Assembly (NCBI RefSeq): GCF_014851865.1
Contig: NZ_JACVAM010000001.1
Coordinates: forward strand, 1,054,001 to 1,118,000
DNA length: 64,000 nucleotides
From: Pseudomonas sp. PDM16
Lineage (GTDB): Bacteria > Pseudomonadota > Gammaproteobacteria > Pseudomonadales > Pseudomonadaceae
Direction of reading: 5' to 3'
The translations under genes were made by a program, and so were the position numbers. Numbering within the stretch: position 1 is the first letter of the stretch; each line of letters begins with the position of its first letter. This document shows positions 9,929 to 18,027 of this stretch, in pieces. The notes below the pieces were generated by a model. The model ran no database searches. It was not told the DNA's origin and saw only the letters and a list, made by a program, of their open reading frames with translations.

Positions 9929-9944
9929 GAACGCTGGGCGAACG
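9929..9944 (+). promoter_or_regulatory. Direct repeat GAACG-N6-GAACG, site 2
   Basis: GAACG at 9929-9933 and 9940-9944, both as GCGAACG, starting two bases after the stop of the previous gene and 101 bp before the HAF-repeat gene. GATGAT eight bases further on could act as a -10 element. Confidence 0.55.
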
Positions 9945-9965
9945 TTGCTCGGGATGATGGCAGGG

Positions 9966-10016
9966 GCAGGTGGCGCCTTCGTGTCGGGAGAGCGTGTGAA
10001 GGGAGGCGCCACCTGC
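9966..10016. repeat. Inverted repeat in the leader of the HAF-repeat gene
   Basis: GCAGGTGGCGCC (9966-9977) and GGCGCCACCTGC (10005-10016) are perfect complements separated by 27 nt. It lies between direct-repeat site 2 and the ATG at 10046, so it would fold in the 5' leader RNA or act as an operator. Confidence 0.6.
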
Positions 10017-10045
10017 GCTTGCGGATAAATGGAGTGGTGAGCGGG

Positions 10046-11158
10046 ATGAACGACATGAACTACCAGGCACGGCCGGTCGGCCCCCGGCTGACGGCCAGGC
10101 TGCTCGCGGCGGAGCCAGAGTTCGTTGGCCTGGAGCGCATTTCGGGCCTGGCCGGTGATGGCTACCTGCGTGTGGCAGCGGTCAGTGCGGACGGGCTGCA
10201 CGTGGTGGGCATGCTGGCCGACCCGGGCGATGCGTTGAGCATGCATGCGTTCATGTGGACGCGGAGCGGAGGGCTGCGGCAGCTCGGAGGTCTCAATGGC
10301 GGTCGGTACTGCTCGGCCGAGGCTATCAGCGCCTATGGTCGCGTGGTCGTAGGGACCGCCGAAGACGGTGCGGCCGACGAGGCCGACCGAGCCTTCCGCT
10401 GGACGCGGCAGGGCGGCGTCTTCAGCCTTGGGACCCTCAACTATGGGCGGTACTCCCAAGCCTATGCCTGTAGCGCGGATGGTCTTGTGGTGGTGGGCGA
10501 CGCTGCGGATGGCGCGGCGAATCATGCTTGTCGTGGGTTCTACTGGACCTTCGCCACCGGCATGCGCAGCATCGGCATGCTCAACGGCGGCATGACCAGT
10601 CACGCCTGCGCCGTCAGTGCCTGTGGGCGCGTGATCGCCGGTTACGCGGACGACGGGAGCCGGGCGAATGCTCGCTGTGCGGTGCGCTGGAGCGAGGCAG
10701 ATGGTTTGCGCAGTCTCGGCACTCTCAATGGCGGGCACTATTCCGCTGCCTCCGCGATCAGTGCCGATGGCAGCACCATCGTGGGCGTTGCTACCGATGG
10801 TCAGGCTGGTGAGGCCCTGCGCGCTTTCGTCTGGCGCGAGGATACCGGCATGCGCAGCCTGGGTGGCCTCAATGGAGGCCAGGTATCCAGAGCGAATGCC
10901 GTCAGTGCTGATGGCAGCGTGGTGGTGGGGGTTGCGAGCGACGGCCGAGCGGGTGACGAGGATCGCGGCTTCGTCTGGACCGCCGACAGCGGCATGCGCA
11001 CGGTAGAGTCGTGGCTGTACGAGAACTCCCTGGCCGCGGCTGCCGTACCGGTGGTCCAGGCCAGCGGTATCAGTGCCGATGGACAGGTGCTGGTCGGCCA
11101 GCTGGAAGGAGAGCGTGCCTTCATCGCCAGCATCAGGCCGCGTTGGCTTCTTTTCTGA
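10046..11158 (+). CDS. HAF-type repeat protein
   Basis: A 370-aa protein built almost entirely from about six and a half tandem repeats of roughly 48 residues. Each contains (I/V)SADG..VVG, an R(A/G)F.W core, GMRSLG and LNGG. This pattern matches the HAF repeat family seen in predicted extracellular and autotransporter proteins, probably a beta-propeller or solenoid. Unlike those, it has no autotransporter barrel and no clear signal peptide at any of the candidate starts (TTG 10019, GTG 10034/10037, ATG 10046); I use the ATG, which has GGAG upstream. Its role and location are unknown. It is preceded by direct-repeat site 2. Confidence 0.75.
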   Translation: MNDMNYQARPVGPRLTARLLAAEPEFVGLERISGLAGDGYLRVAAVSADGLHVVGMLADPGDALSMHAFMWTRSGGLRQLGGLNGGRYCSAEAISAYGRVVVGTAEDGAADEADRAFRWTRQGGVFSLGTLNYGRYSQAYACSADGLVVVGDAADGAANHACRGFYWTFATGMRSIGMLNGGMTSHACAVSACGRVIAGYADDGSRANARCAVRWSEADGLRSLGTLNGGHYSAASAISADGSTIVGVATDGQAGEALRAFVWREDTGMRSLGGLNGGQVSRANAVSADGSVVVGVASDGRAGDEDRGFVWTADSGMRTVESWLYENSLAAAAVPVVQASGISADGQVLVGQLEGERAFIASIRPRWLLF

Positions 11159-11247
11159 TTTGGGTGCCATGGACGGCGCCCTTCCTAATTTATCGAGTTG
11201 TCATGGGTCCACAGGGATGTGGCCCACCCTTTTTGATGGAGCAGATC

Positions 11248-11331
11248 ATGCAGGAATGGCTGATCGTGGGAGGTCTGCTGCTGATCTACTGCAGTGGCCT
11301 GTATGTGGCCGGACTCCCCCGGCACGATTGA
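11248..11331 (+). CDS. Possible 27-aa membrane peptide upstream of creB
   Basis: A 27-codon frame (MQEWLIVGGLLLIYC...) with one hydrophobic helix and a GGAG ribosome binding site six bases before the ATG. It ends 58 bp before creB and would be cotranscribed with it. An in-frame ATG at 11236 would add four residues but lacks a ribosome site. Reality of this gene is uncertain because it is so short. Confidence 0.4.
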   Translation: MQEWLIVGGLLLIYCSGLYVAGLPRHD

Positions 11332-11389
11332 CGCGGCAAAGGGCTTGGGGCACCGTGCCGGGCACCATACGACTGCCTGCACGGATGCC

Positions 11390-12076
11390 ATGCCGCACAT
11401 TCTTATCGTCGAAGACGAAGCCGCCATCGCCGACACTCTGGTGTTCGCCCTGCAGGGCGAGGGCTTCACTACCACCTGGCTGAGCCTCGCCGAGGCGGCG
11501 CTGGAGTTTCAGCAGCGCACCCCCGCCGACCTGTTGATCCTCGATGTCGGCCTGCCCGATATCAGTGGCTTCGAGGCCTGTAAACGATTGCGGCGTTTCT
11601 CCGAGGTGCCGGTGATTTTCCTCACCGCCCGCGATGCCGAGATCGATAGGGTGGTGGGGCTGGAAATCGGCGCGGACGACTATGTGGTCAAGCCGTTCAG
11701 TCCGCGTGAGGTGGCGGCGCGGGTCAAGGCCATCCTCAAGCGTATGGCACCGCGCTCATCCGAGGCCGTCGCGGAGGCGGGCGGTCCGTTCCGGGTGGAT
11801 GCCGAGCGGGTACAGATCCACTACCGCGATCAGCTGCTGGTGCTGACCCGCCATGAGTTCCGGCTGCTGCAGGCGCTGCTGGCGCAGCCAGAGCGGGTAT
11901 TCGCCCGCGAGCAGCTGCTCGATGCGCTGGGTGTGCCGGCGGATGCCGGCTACGAGCGCAACATTGACAGTCATATCAAGAGCCTGCGGGCGAAGCTGCG
12001 CCAGGTAGTTGTAGATGCCGAGCCGATTCAGACCCATCGGGGCCTGGGTTACAGCTACAGCCCCCGTCACGCCTGA
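11390..12076 (+). CDS. creB: Two-component response regulator CreB
   Basis: A 228-aa OmpR-family regulator: receiver domain (1-120, phospho-acceptor Asp52 in LILDVGLPD, conserved Lys in VVKPFSP) and a C-terminal winged-helix DNA-binding domain (about 130-226, with SHIKSLRAKLR and HRGLGYSY). Sequence and partner kinase identify CreB, linked in Pseudomonas to beta-lactam response, biofilm and metabolism. Normally creC follows directly; here a 3.8-kb opposite-strand gene intervenes. The ATG at 11390 gives a standard MPHILIVEDE start. Confidence 0.9.
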   Translation: MPHILIVEDEAAIADTLVFALQGEGFTTTWLSLAEAALEFQQRTPADLLILDVGLPDISGFEACKRLRRFSEVPVIFLTARDAEIDRVVGLEIGADDYVVKPFSPREVAARVKAILKRMAPRSSEAVAEAGGPFRVDAERVQIHYRDQLLVLTRHEFRLLQALLAQPERVFAREQLLDALGVPADAGYERNIDSHIKSLRAKLRQVVVDAEPIQTHRGLGYSYSPRHA

Positions 12077-12184
12077 GAGCCCACGGCCTGCTGCGCGTCG
12101 GCAAGCTGCGCTGAAAGACTTCGGAATACTCCTCTACTACTCGCAGACTCCGCTTCCTCAGTCCTCGCCTTGGTTTTCTCCGAC

Positions 12185-15100
12185 TCACGATACATCGGGC
12201 AGGCTCTGAACCAGCAGGCTCGATGCGATGCGACGATCAGTACATTCGCCGCCGTCACCCTCGTTCAGCAATACCTGCAGTTGTTGGTGTGACTGTCGTG
12301 AGGGCTGTCTGCGCAGGCGACTGATGGCCAGCCGTAGGCGCAGGGAGCCGGCGCCGAGCGACTCCGCCAGAGCCTGTGCTTCCTCCAGCACGCTGGAGGC
12401 CCTGCCATCTTCACCCGTGTCGTACAGGGCCTCTGCCTGCAGCCGCATGGCCTCAGGCAGCAGATAGCGATCACAGCGCTCATGCGCCGTCTGCACAACC
12501 AGTTCGGCGCGCTGCAACAGCTCTTCATGTTGTCCGAGGCGGGCCAGCGCATCGAGTTGCAGGGTCGCCAGCGTCACCCCGATCACCGGCATGCTCTGGC
12601 GATTGGCGTCGATGCCCCTCTGCAGCTCCCTCAGCCCGTCGGCATCGCCGAGTGCCACGCGGGACCAGCCGACCATGACCGTCGCGATGTCTTCCCAGAG
12701 CTGCAGCCCCTTGCCTCGGCTGTGATTCAGCGTTTCCTGCGCCATCTCGGCGACGGCCGGCGCATCGTCCAGGAGGCAGTGCAGCATGCTCGCGAACACC
12801 AGCGCATGGCTGATGGCATTGGCGGAGCCCTGGGTGCGCACGTCGGACAGCAGCTCGGCGCATAGCTGACGGGCCCGCTGCGGGAAACCCTCTACCCAGA
12901 GCCCCAGACACAGGTAGGCCCGGCTGTTGACCAGTGGATCTTCACCGAAGCCGAGCATGCAGGCCTGGCGGGCGGGAGTGTCGCAAAGGGCGACTATGGT
13001 CTCGGCGATGGCTCTCGACTCGGCCAGTGGACGGCTCCAGAAGGCCCCTCCCAGGTGGCACATGTGGCCGAGCAGGCGGAGCGGCAGTTGCCCGCTCTGT
13101 TCCGCCGCCGCCAGGACCTGCTGCCCCAGCACGGTGGCCTTGTCGAACGAGTCGCAGCAGCCCCATACGCCCACGAGCGCTCTGAAGCTAGCCTCGGGCT
13201 GCTGCAGCTGCTGCCCCAGCACCAGTGCTCGCGAGAATGCCGCTTGGGTGCTCGCCGCACCGTAGCCCGCCGACGAGTTGAGGGCGGCTCCCAGTACCAG
13301 TTGGAGTGCCAGTTCTTCCCCGTCGCGCCAGGGAGAGGTGGGAAGACGGTCCAGGCAGCCCAGGGCTCGCTGGAAGTGGTCGGCGGCCTCGCGATTGGCC
13401 GAGAAGCGCTGTGCGCTCTCGCCGGCCTGCTTCCACAGCGGCAGGGCCTGCTCGAAGCGGCCGGCTTCGGTCAGATGGTGGGCCAGCTGCCCCGGGGCAT
13501 GCTGGCAGCGTGCGGGGAATCGTTCCTGCAGCACTTCGGCGATGCGCTGGTGCGTCTCGCGGCGTTGGGCCTTGGGCTGGGCCTGATAGGCTGCCTGCTG
13601 GATCAGTGCGTGCTTGAACTGGCGCAGGCTGGCCTGGCTGCCTGGCTCGATCAGGCCGGCACGTAGCAGGGTTTCCAGATCGTGCCCCAGGGCCTGCTCG
13701 CCTTGTGGATGAAGCGCCTGGATCAGCTCCAGATGAAACTCCCTGCCGATGCACGCTGCGAGCTGCGCGGTGGTACGTGCATCCTCGAGCCCATCGATGC
13801 GCGCCATCAGCAGATCATTGAGGGTCAGTGGGATATCGCCCTGGGTGTTGTTCTCGGAGACCCACTGGACCAGCTCCTCGATGAACAGCGGGACGCCGTC
13901 GGCCAGCGCCAGCACCCGGCGCAGCTGCGGTTCGGCCAGTGCCTGTGGCAGCCCTTCGACCAGCATGCGCGCCATGTCCTGGCTCAGATGCGGCAACTCC
14001 AGCACCTGCATGCCGAGTGGCTCCAGAGCTTGCGTGGGGAACTCGGGGCGGGCGCTGAGCAGCAGAAGGAGCGGGCGACGTTCCGGCTCGCGAAGCAGCC
14101 GTTCGATCAGTTGTACGGTCGATGCATCGGCCCAGTGCACGTCCTCCATGACCAGCAGCAAAGGCTGGCTCCGGTTGGCGCGGACGATGGTCAGGAGGGT
14201 CTCCAGCATCCTTGCCCGCCAGATATCCCGGGGCATGTCGGTTACCGGTGAGCCCTGCGGCAGCGGGAGGCCGAGCAGGTCGGCAATCAGGTCACGTGCC
14301 TCGTTGTCCAGGGTGAAGATGCGCCGCAGCACATCGCTCAGTTTGAGATAGCGCTGCTCCGCGCTGCTACCGGGGGCGAAGGCGCAGAGATGGGCGATCA
14401 GCTCCGCCACCGGGAAGAAGGGGTCGCTGGTGTGCTGCTCCAGGCAGCGCAACACGACCTGTTGCCCCGGGTGGGTGGCATTCAGGCGCTTGCCCAGCTC
14501 GTGGAGCAGGCGCGACTTGCCCACGCCGGGGTCGGCACGCAGCAGTGCGCAGATGCTGGTGCGGCTTTCGCGAACCTGGGTCCAGATGGTCAGCAGTCGA
14601 TCCAGCTCCGTATCGCGCCCCACCAATGGAGTGAGTCGTGGTTGCACGGCGAGACGGTGCCGGGCACCGCTGGCTTCCTCGACGTGGTACAGCGCGCCGG
14701 CGCCTGGCAGGCTGGCAGGCAGCGGCAGGCAGCGGAAGTAGCCCTCTAGCAGGCGATGGGTCGCGGTGCCCACCACTACCTGTTGATAGTCGGCGTGCTG
14801 GCGCACCTGGACGGCGATGTCGGAGGTGATGCCGGTGGCATCGGGCAGCAATTGGCCGGCCGCGGTCACGATCAATCCGGTATGCAGGCCGCATCGCACT
14901 TGGGCCGGTGCACATGCCTGCGGCAGCGCCAGGGCTGCCTGGGCGGCGAGACGCGCCGCGTTTTCCCGCGCGCGCGGATAACCGAAGTATGCGAGCAGCC
15001 CGCCGCCGTGGGCCTGAACCACATGGCCGCCATGGGCACGGATTACCTGCAGGCATTGGGCCTGGGGTGCGCCGAGCTGCTCCAGAGCCTCTTCGGGGTC

Positions 15101-15997
15101 GGCACAGCCGGGTATGGATATTTCGCAATAAAGAACGGTGACCTGGCGACGTTCTGCCGGAGGAGGCGGTACACCCACGGCACAGGCCTCTGCCAGCGGG
15201 ATCTCCGCACGCAGCTGGCCATCACGAATCCTCTGCTGCAGCTCCTGGCAGTCCTTGCCGGGGTGAACGCCCAGCTCCTTCCACAGCTGGTTGCGGAAGC
15301 TCTCGTACTGGGACAGCGCCGCTGCGCTCTGGCCGTTCTGCGCCAGCAGGCGCATCAGGCGCAGCTGGCCGCTTTCCTGCCAGGGGTCGAGTTCGACCAG
15401 GCGCCGGGCATGGGGCAGAGCGCGTTGTCGCTCGCCACGCTGTTCGAACAGGTTGCTCAGATGCTCCAGCAGGGCGAGCGCATGGCAGCGCAGCGACTCG
15501 CGCTGCAGCAGCAACCAGTCCTCGAAGTCGGGGCAGTCCGGCAGGTCGAGGCCGGCGAGAAAGTCTCCTCGGTAAAGCGTGGCGGCCGCCTCCAGCTCTT
15601 CGATGCAGCTCGGGCATTGCTGGCAGGCCGGATGGCTGGTACAGCGCTGTGGGCCGCGGCGAAAGCGCAGCACGTCGATATGCCCGTCAGGGACGAAGCG
15701 CAGGCTGTTCTTGCTGGCCTCGAACAGGTCGAGGCCGGTAGGTGTCTCCAGCACGCGGCGCAGGTCGGACAGGGTGCGTCGCAGGTTGCCGCGCCAGGTC
15801 TCGGCTGGGCTGGACTCCCAGAGCAGCGCCGCAAGGGTCTCGCGGCTATGTTCGCGATGATGCTCCAGGCTCAGGTAGGCGAGCAGAGCGCGCATCTTGT
15901 CGTAGTTGAAACCGTCCAGTGGCTCGTTGTGCCAGGCAACGGAAAAGCCACCGAGCAGGGTCAGTTGCAGCGGCGCGATGGGGCGGGAAGCTTCCAT
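12185..15997 (-). CDS. SARP/AfsR-like regulator with BTAD, cyclase-like, ATPase and TPR-type regions
   Basis: A large (1270-aa) cytoplasmic regulator. In order: a winged-helix DNA-binding domain of OmpR type (about 10-100, LTLLGGFSVAW, AETWRGNLRRTLSDLR); a bacterial transcriptional activation domain (about 105-265) carrying a cysteine cluster CTSHPACQQCPSC near 118-131; a region like a degenerate class III nucleotide cyclase (about 285-440, ERRQVTVLYCEIS, GLHTGLIV); a STAND-type ATPase with Walker A ADPGVGKS near 486 and Walker B LLLVMEDVHWAD near 616; and a long alpha-helical TPR-like tail (about 850-1270). The ATG at 15997 follows GGGAAA and begins just before the DNA-binding domain; the frame is open further upstream. 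It is inserted between creB and creC on the opposite strand. Target and signal are unknown. Confidence 0.85.
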   Translation of the reverse strand: MEASRPIAPLQLTLLGGFSVAWHNEPLDGFNYDKMRALLAYLSLEHHREHSRETLAALLWESSPAETWRGNLRRTLSDLRRVLETPTGLDLFEASKNSLRFVPDGHIDVLRFRRGPQRCTSHPACQQCPSCIEELEAAATLYRGDFLAGLDLPDCPDFEDWLLLQRESLRCHALALLEHLSNLFEQRGERQRALPHARRLVELDPWQESGQLRLMRLLAQNGQSAAALSQYESFRNQLWKELGVHPGKDCQELQQRIRDGQLRAEIPLAEACAVGVPPPPAERRQVTVLYCEISIPGCADPEEALEQLGAPQAQCLQVIRAHGGHVVQAHGGGLLAYFGYPRARENAARLAAQAALALPQACAPAQVRCGLHTGLIVTAAGQLLPDATGITSDIAVQVRQHADYQQVVVGTATHRLLEGYFRCLPLPASLPGAGALYHVEEASGARHRLAVQPRLTPLVGRDTELDRLLTIWTQVRESRTSICALLRADPGVGKSRLLHELGKRLNATHPGQQVVLRCLEQHTSDPFFPVAELIAHLCAFAPGSSAEQRYLKLSDVLRRIFTLDNEARDLIADLLGLPLPQGSPVTDMPRDIWRARMLETLLTIVRANRSQPLLLVMEDVHWADASTVQLIERLLREPERRPLLLLLSARPEFPTQALEPLGMQVLELPHLSQDMARMLVEGLPQALAEPQLRRVLALADGVPLFIEELVQWVSENNTQGDIPLTLNDLLMARIDGLEDARTTAQLAACIGREFHLELIQALHPQGEQALGHDLETLLRAGLIEPGSQASLRQFKHALIQQAAYQAQPKAQRRETHQRIAEVLQERFPARCQHAPGQLAHHLTEAGRFEQALPLWKQAGESAQRFSANREAADHFQRALGCLDRLPTSPWRDGEELALQLVLGAALNSSAGYGAASTQAAFSRALVLGQQLQQPEASFRALVGVWGCCDSFDKATVLGQQVLAAAEQSGQLPLRLLGHMCHLGGAFWSRPLAESRAIAETIVALCDTPARQACMLGFGEDPLVNSRAYLCLGLWVEGFPQRARQLCAELLSDVRTQGSANAISHALVFASMLHCLLDDAPAVAEMAQETLNHSRGKGLQLWEDIATVMVGWSRVALGDADGLRELQRGIDANRQSMPVIGVTLATLQLDALARLGQHEELLQRAELVVQTAHERCDRYLLPEAMRLQAEALYDTGEDGRASSVLEEAQALAESLGAGSLRLRLAISRLRRQPSRQSHQQLQVLLNEGDGGECTDRRIASSLLVQSLPDVS

Positions 15998-16076
15998 GTT
16001 GTTTCCCGGCCTGCTCGGCACGGGCTCTTTGCGAGTTGGGCAGATCCGGTTCGGTTGTGCGGTATGCTGGCCTTGT

Positions 16077-16089
16077 CGTTCGAGCGTTC
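16077..16089 (-). promoter_or_regulatory. Degenerate GAACG pair upstream of the SARP-like gene
   Basis: Read on the minus strand, GAACG occurs twice with a 3-bp spacer, 80 bp before the regulator's start. It resembles the GAACG-N6-GAACG sites but has an 8-bp period, so it may be chance or a variant site. Confidence 0.2.
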
Positions 16090-16250
16090 CGGCGCCTCTG
16101 GGGGCTGCGGGCCATGACCGCCGCGCCATTCTGCCATCCTTGCGTGGCGGCGGCGATACCCGCTCGGGTCGCTCGATGCTCGCCTCAACCAGCCTTACAG
16201 GGATGTGCCTCCATGCTTCAGCGCTTTACTCGTCACCCGGGAGGGCGGTC

Positions 16251-17675
16251 ATGCCGCTAGGCGTGCGCATTTTCCTGGTGTACTTCCTGTTCGTCGGCCT
16301 GGCCGGCTGGTTCGTGCTCAGTACGGTAATGGACGAGATCCGCCCAGGCGTGCGCCAGTCCACCGAAGAGACGCTGGTGGACACTGCCAACCTGTTGGCC
16401 GAGATACTGCGCGAAGACGTCAAGCATGGGCGTCTGCAGCAGAGTCACTGGCCGGAACTGCTCAAGGCCTACGGCCTGCGCCAGCCGCAGGCGCGAATCT
16501 GGGGTGTGGAGAAGAGCGCGGTGAGCCATCGCATCTACGTCACCGATGCCAAGGGTGTGGTCCTGCTCGATTCCAGTGGCGTTGCCGTCGGCCAGGATTA
16601 TTCGCGCTGGAACGACGTGCTGCTGACCCTGCGCGGCGAGTACGGTGCGCGCTCCACCCGCGAGGACCCGGCCGACGAGGACAGCTCGGTGATGTATGTG
16701 GCGGCGCCGATCCATGATGGTGAACAGATCATCGGCGTGGTCTCGGTGGCCAAGCCGAACAAGTCGCTGCAGCCTTATATCGAACGCTCGCAACACCGGC
16801 TGGGCTGGCTGGGTGCTGGCCTGATCGTGCTCGGGCTGCTGATTGGCGGGATGCTGTCCTGGTGGCTGAGTGGCTCCCTGCGCAAGCTCACCCGCTACGC
16901 TCAGGCAGTCAGCCAGGGGCAGCGCGCCGAGTTGCCGGCATTGCGTGGCGGCGAGTTGACGCAGCTGGCCCAGGCGGTACAGAAGATGCGCACTGAGCTG
17001 GAAGGCAAGGACTATGTCGAGCGGTACGTGCATACCCTGACCCACGAACTGAAGAGCCCGCTGGCAGCCATCCGCGGTGCCGCCGAGCTGCTCGAGAGCG
17101 AAATGCCTGTGGAGCAGCGCCAGCGCTTCGTGGCCAATATCGCCAGCGAGGGCGCCCGCCTGCAGCAACTGATCGAGCGTCTGCTCAACCTGGCGCTGGT
17201 GGAGCAGCGGCAGGGCTTGGAGGAGCGCGTGGCGGTGGACCTGCATGCACTGGCCGATGAGCTGCTGCAGGCCCAGGCGGCGCGAATCCAGGCCGCCGGG
17301 CTGCGTGGCGTGAATGCCATTCCCTCCGACCTGTTCGTGCAGGGTGAACGCTTCCTGTTACATCAGGCGCTGGCCAACCTGCTGGACAACGCCCTCGACT
17401 TCACTCCTCCGGGTGGCGAGCTGCGCTTCGACGCGGAGATCGATGCGCAGCGGGTGGAGCTGAGTCTGTTCAACCAGGGGGAGGCCATTCCCGAATACGC
17501 ACTGCCTCGCCTGACCGAGCGCTTCTACTCTCTGCCGCGCCCCGCCAGCGGGCGCAAGAGCACCGGCCTGGGGCTGAATTTCGTACAGGAGGTGGCGCTG
17601 TTGCACGGTGGCGAGCTGGCCCTGAGCAACCTGTCCGGCGGAGTACGCGCCTGTCTGCGCCTACCGCTGGCCTGA
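16251..17675 (+). CDS. creC: Two-component sensor kinase CreC
   Basis: A 474-aa inner-membrane histidine kinase, the same length as E. coli CreC. Membrane helices at about 7-27 and 183-207 flank a periplasmic sensor domain; a HAMP region (SLRKLTRYAQAVSQGQ), the phospho-acceptor His265 in THELKSPLAAIRG, and an ATPase domain with N-box LANLLDNALDF and the G-box KSTGLGLNFV follow. GGAGGGCGGTC gives a strong ribosome site for the ATG at 16251. Its cognate regulator CreB lies 4.2 kb upstream past the SARP-like gene, so it must have its own promoter. Direct-repeat site 3 starts inside its stop codon. Confidence 0.92.
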   Translation: MPLGVRIFLVYFLFVGLAGWFVLSTVMDEIRPGVRQSTEETLVDTANLLAEILREDVKHGRLQQSHWPELLKAYGLRQPQARIWGVEKSAVSHRIYVTDAKGVVLLDSSGVAVGQDYSRWNDVLLTLRGEYGARSTREDPADEDSSVMYVAAPIHDGEQIIGVVSVAKPNKSLQPYIERSQHRLGWLGAGLIVLGLLIGGMLSWWLSGSLRKLTRYAQAVSQGQRAELPALRGGELTQLAQAVQKMRTELEGKDYVERYVHTLTHELKSPLAAIRGAAELLESEMPVEQRQRFVANIASEGARLQQLIERLLNLALVEQRQGLEERVAVDLHALADELLQAQAARIQAAGLRGVNAIPSDLFVQGERFLLHQALANLLDNALDFTPPGGELRFDAEIDAQRVELSLFNQGEAIPEYALPRLTERFYSLPRPASGRKSTGLGLNFVQEVALLHGGELALSNLSGGVRACLRLPLA

Positions 17676-17689
17676 ACGATCCGCGAACG
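17674..17689 (+). promoter_or_regulatory. Direct repeat GAACG-N6-GAACG, site 3
   Basis: GAACG at 17674-17678 and 17685-17689, followed by CTGCC exactly as at site 1. It is 67 bp upstream of the small lipoprotein gene and overlaps the creC stop codon. Confidence 0.55.
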
Positions 17690-17756
17690 CTGCCGCACCA
17701 TGCTGTGGCTCCCGACTGCGCCGGACTCGACCGGTGCCAATTTCAGGAGCCTCCAA

Positions 17757-18020
17757 ATGATCCGCTCGCTGTTATCTGCCCTTGTTTCTTCCTGCCTGCT
17801 TGCCGGTTGCGCCGGCAACGGGCAGAACGCTCTGCTCGGCGATGTGCTCAGTCGCGCTATGCAGGAAACCTCGCTCAGCAGCGCCGATCAGGGTTTGGCG
17901 GTCAAGGCCGTTGAGGTGGCGGCGCAGAGTGCCGGACAGCGTCGCGAACGTTCGGGCGATGTCTCCAGTCCTGCGCCTGGTAATGGCGAGCCGGCGGCCG
18001 AAGACGTCGAAGTGTGGTGA
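17757..18020 (+). CDS. Small lipoprotein of unknown function
   Basis: An 87-aa protein with a lipoprotein signal peptide: hydrophobic segment then LLAGC, lipidated cysteine near residue 19. The mature part is polar and Ala/Glu/Gln-rich without a recognisable domain. AGGAG precedes the ATG. It is 7 bp from the next gene, so they form a pair downstream of direct-repeat site 3, echoing the small-peptide plus large-exported-protein pair at 8957-9927. Confidence 0.7.
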   Translation: MIRSLLSALVSSCLLAGCAGNGQNALLGDVLSRAMQETSLSSADQGLAVKAVEVAAQSAGQRRERSGDVSSPAPGNGEPAAEDVEVW

Positions 18021-18027
18021 GGTCGCC

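Noticed and set aside
17943..17962. A fourth GAACG repeat upstream of the 18.0-kb exported protein (GCGAACG then GGCGATG)
   Set aside because: The second half-site does not match and the period is 12, so it is not counted with the three good sites.
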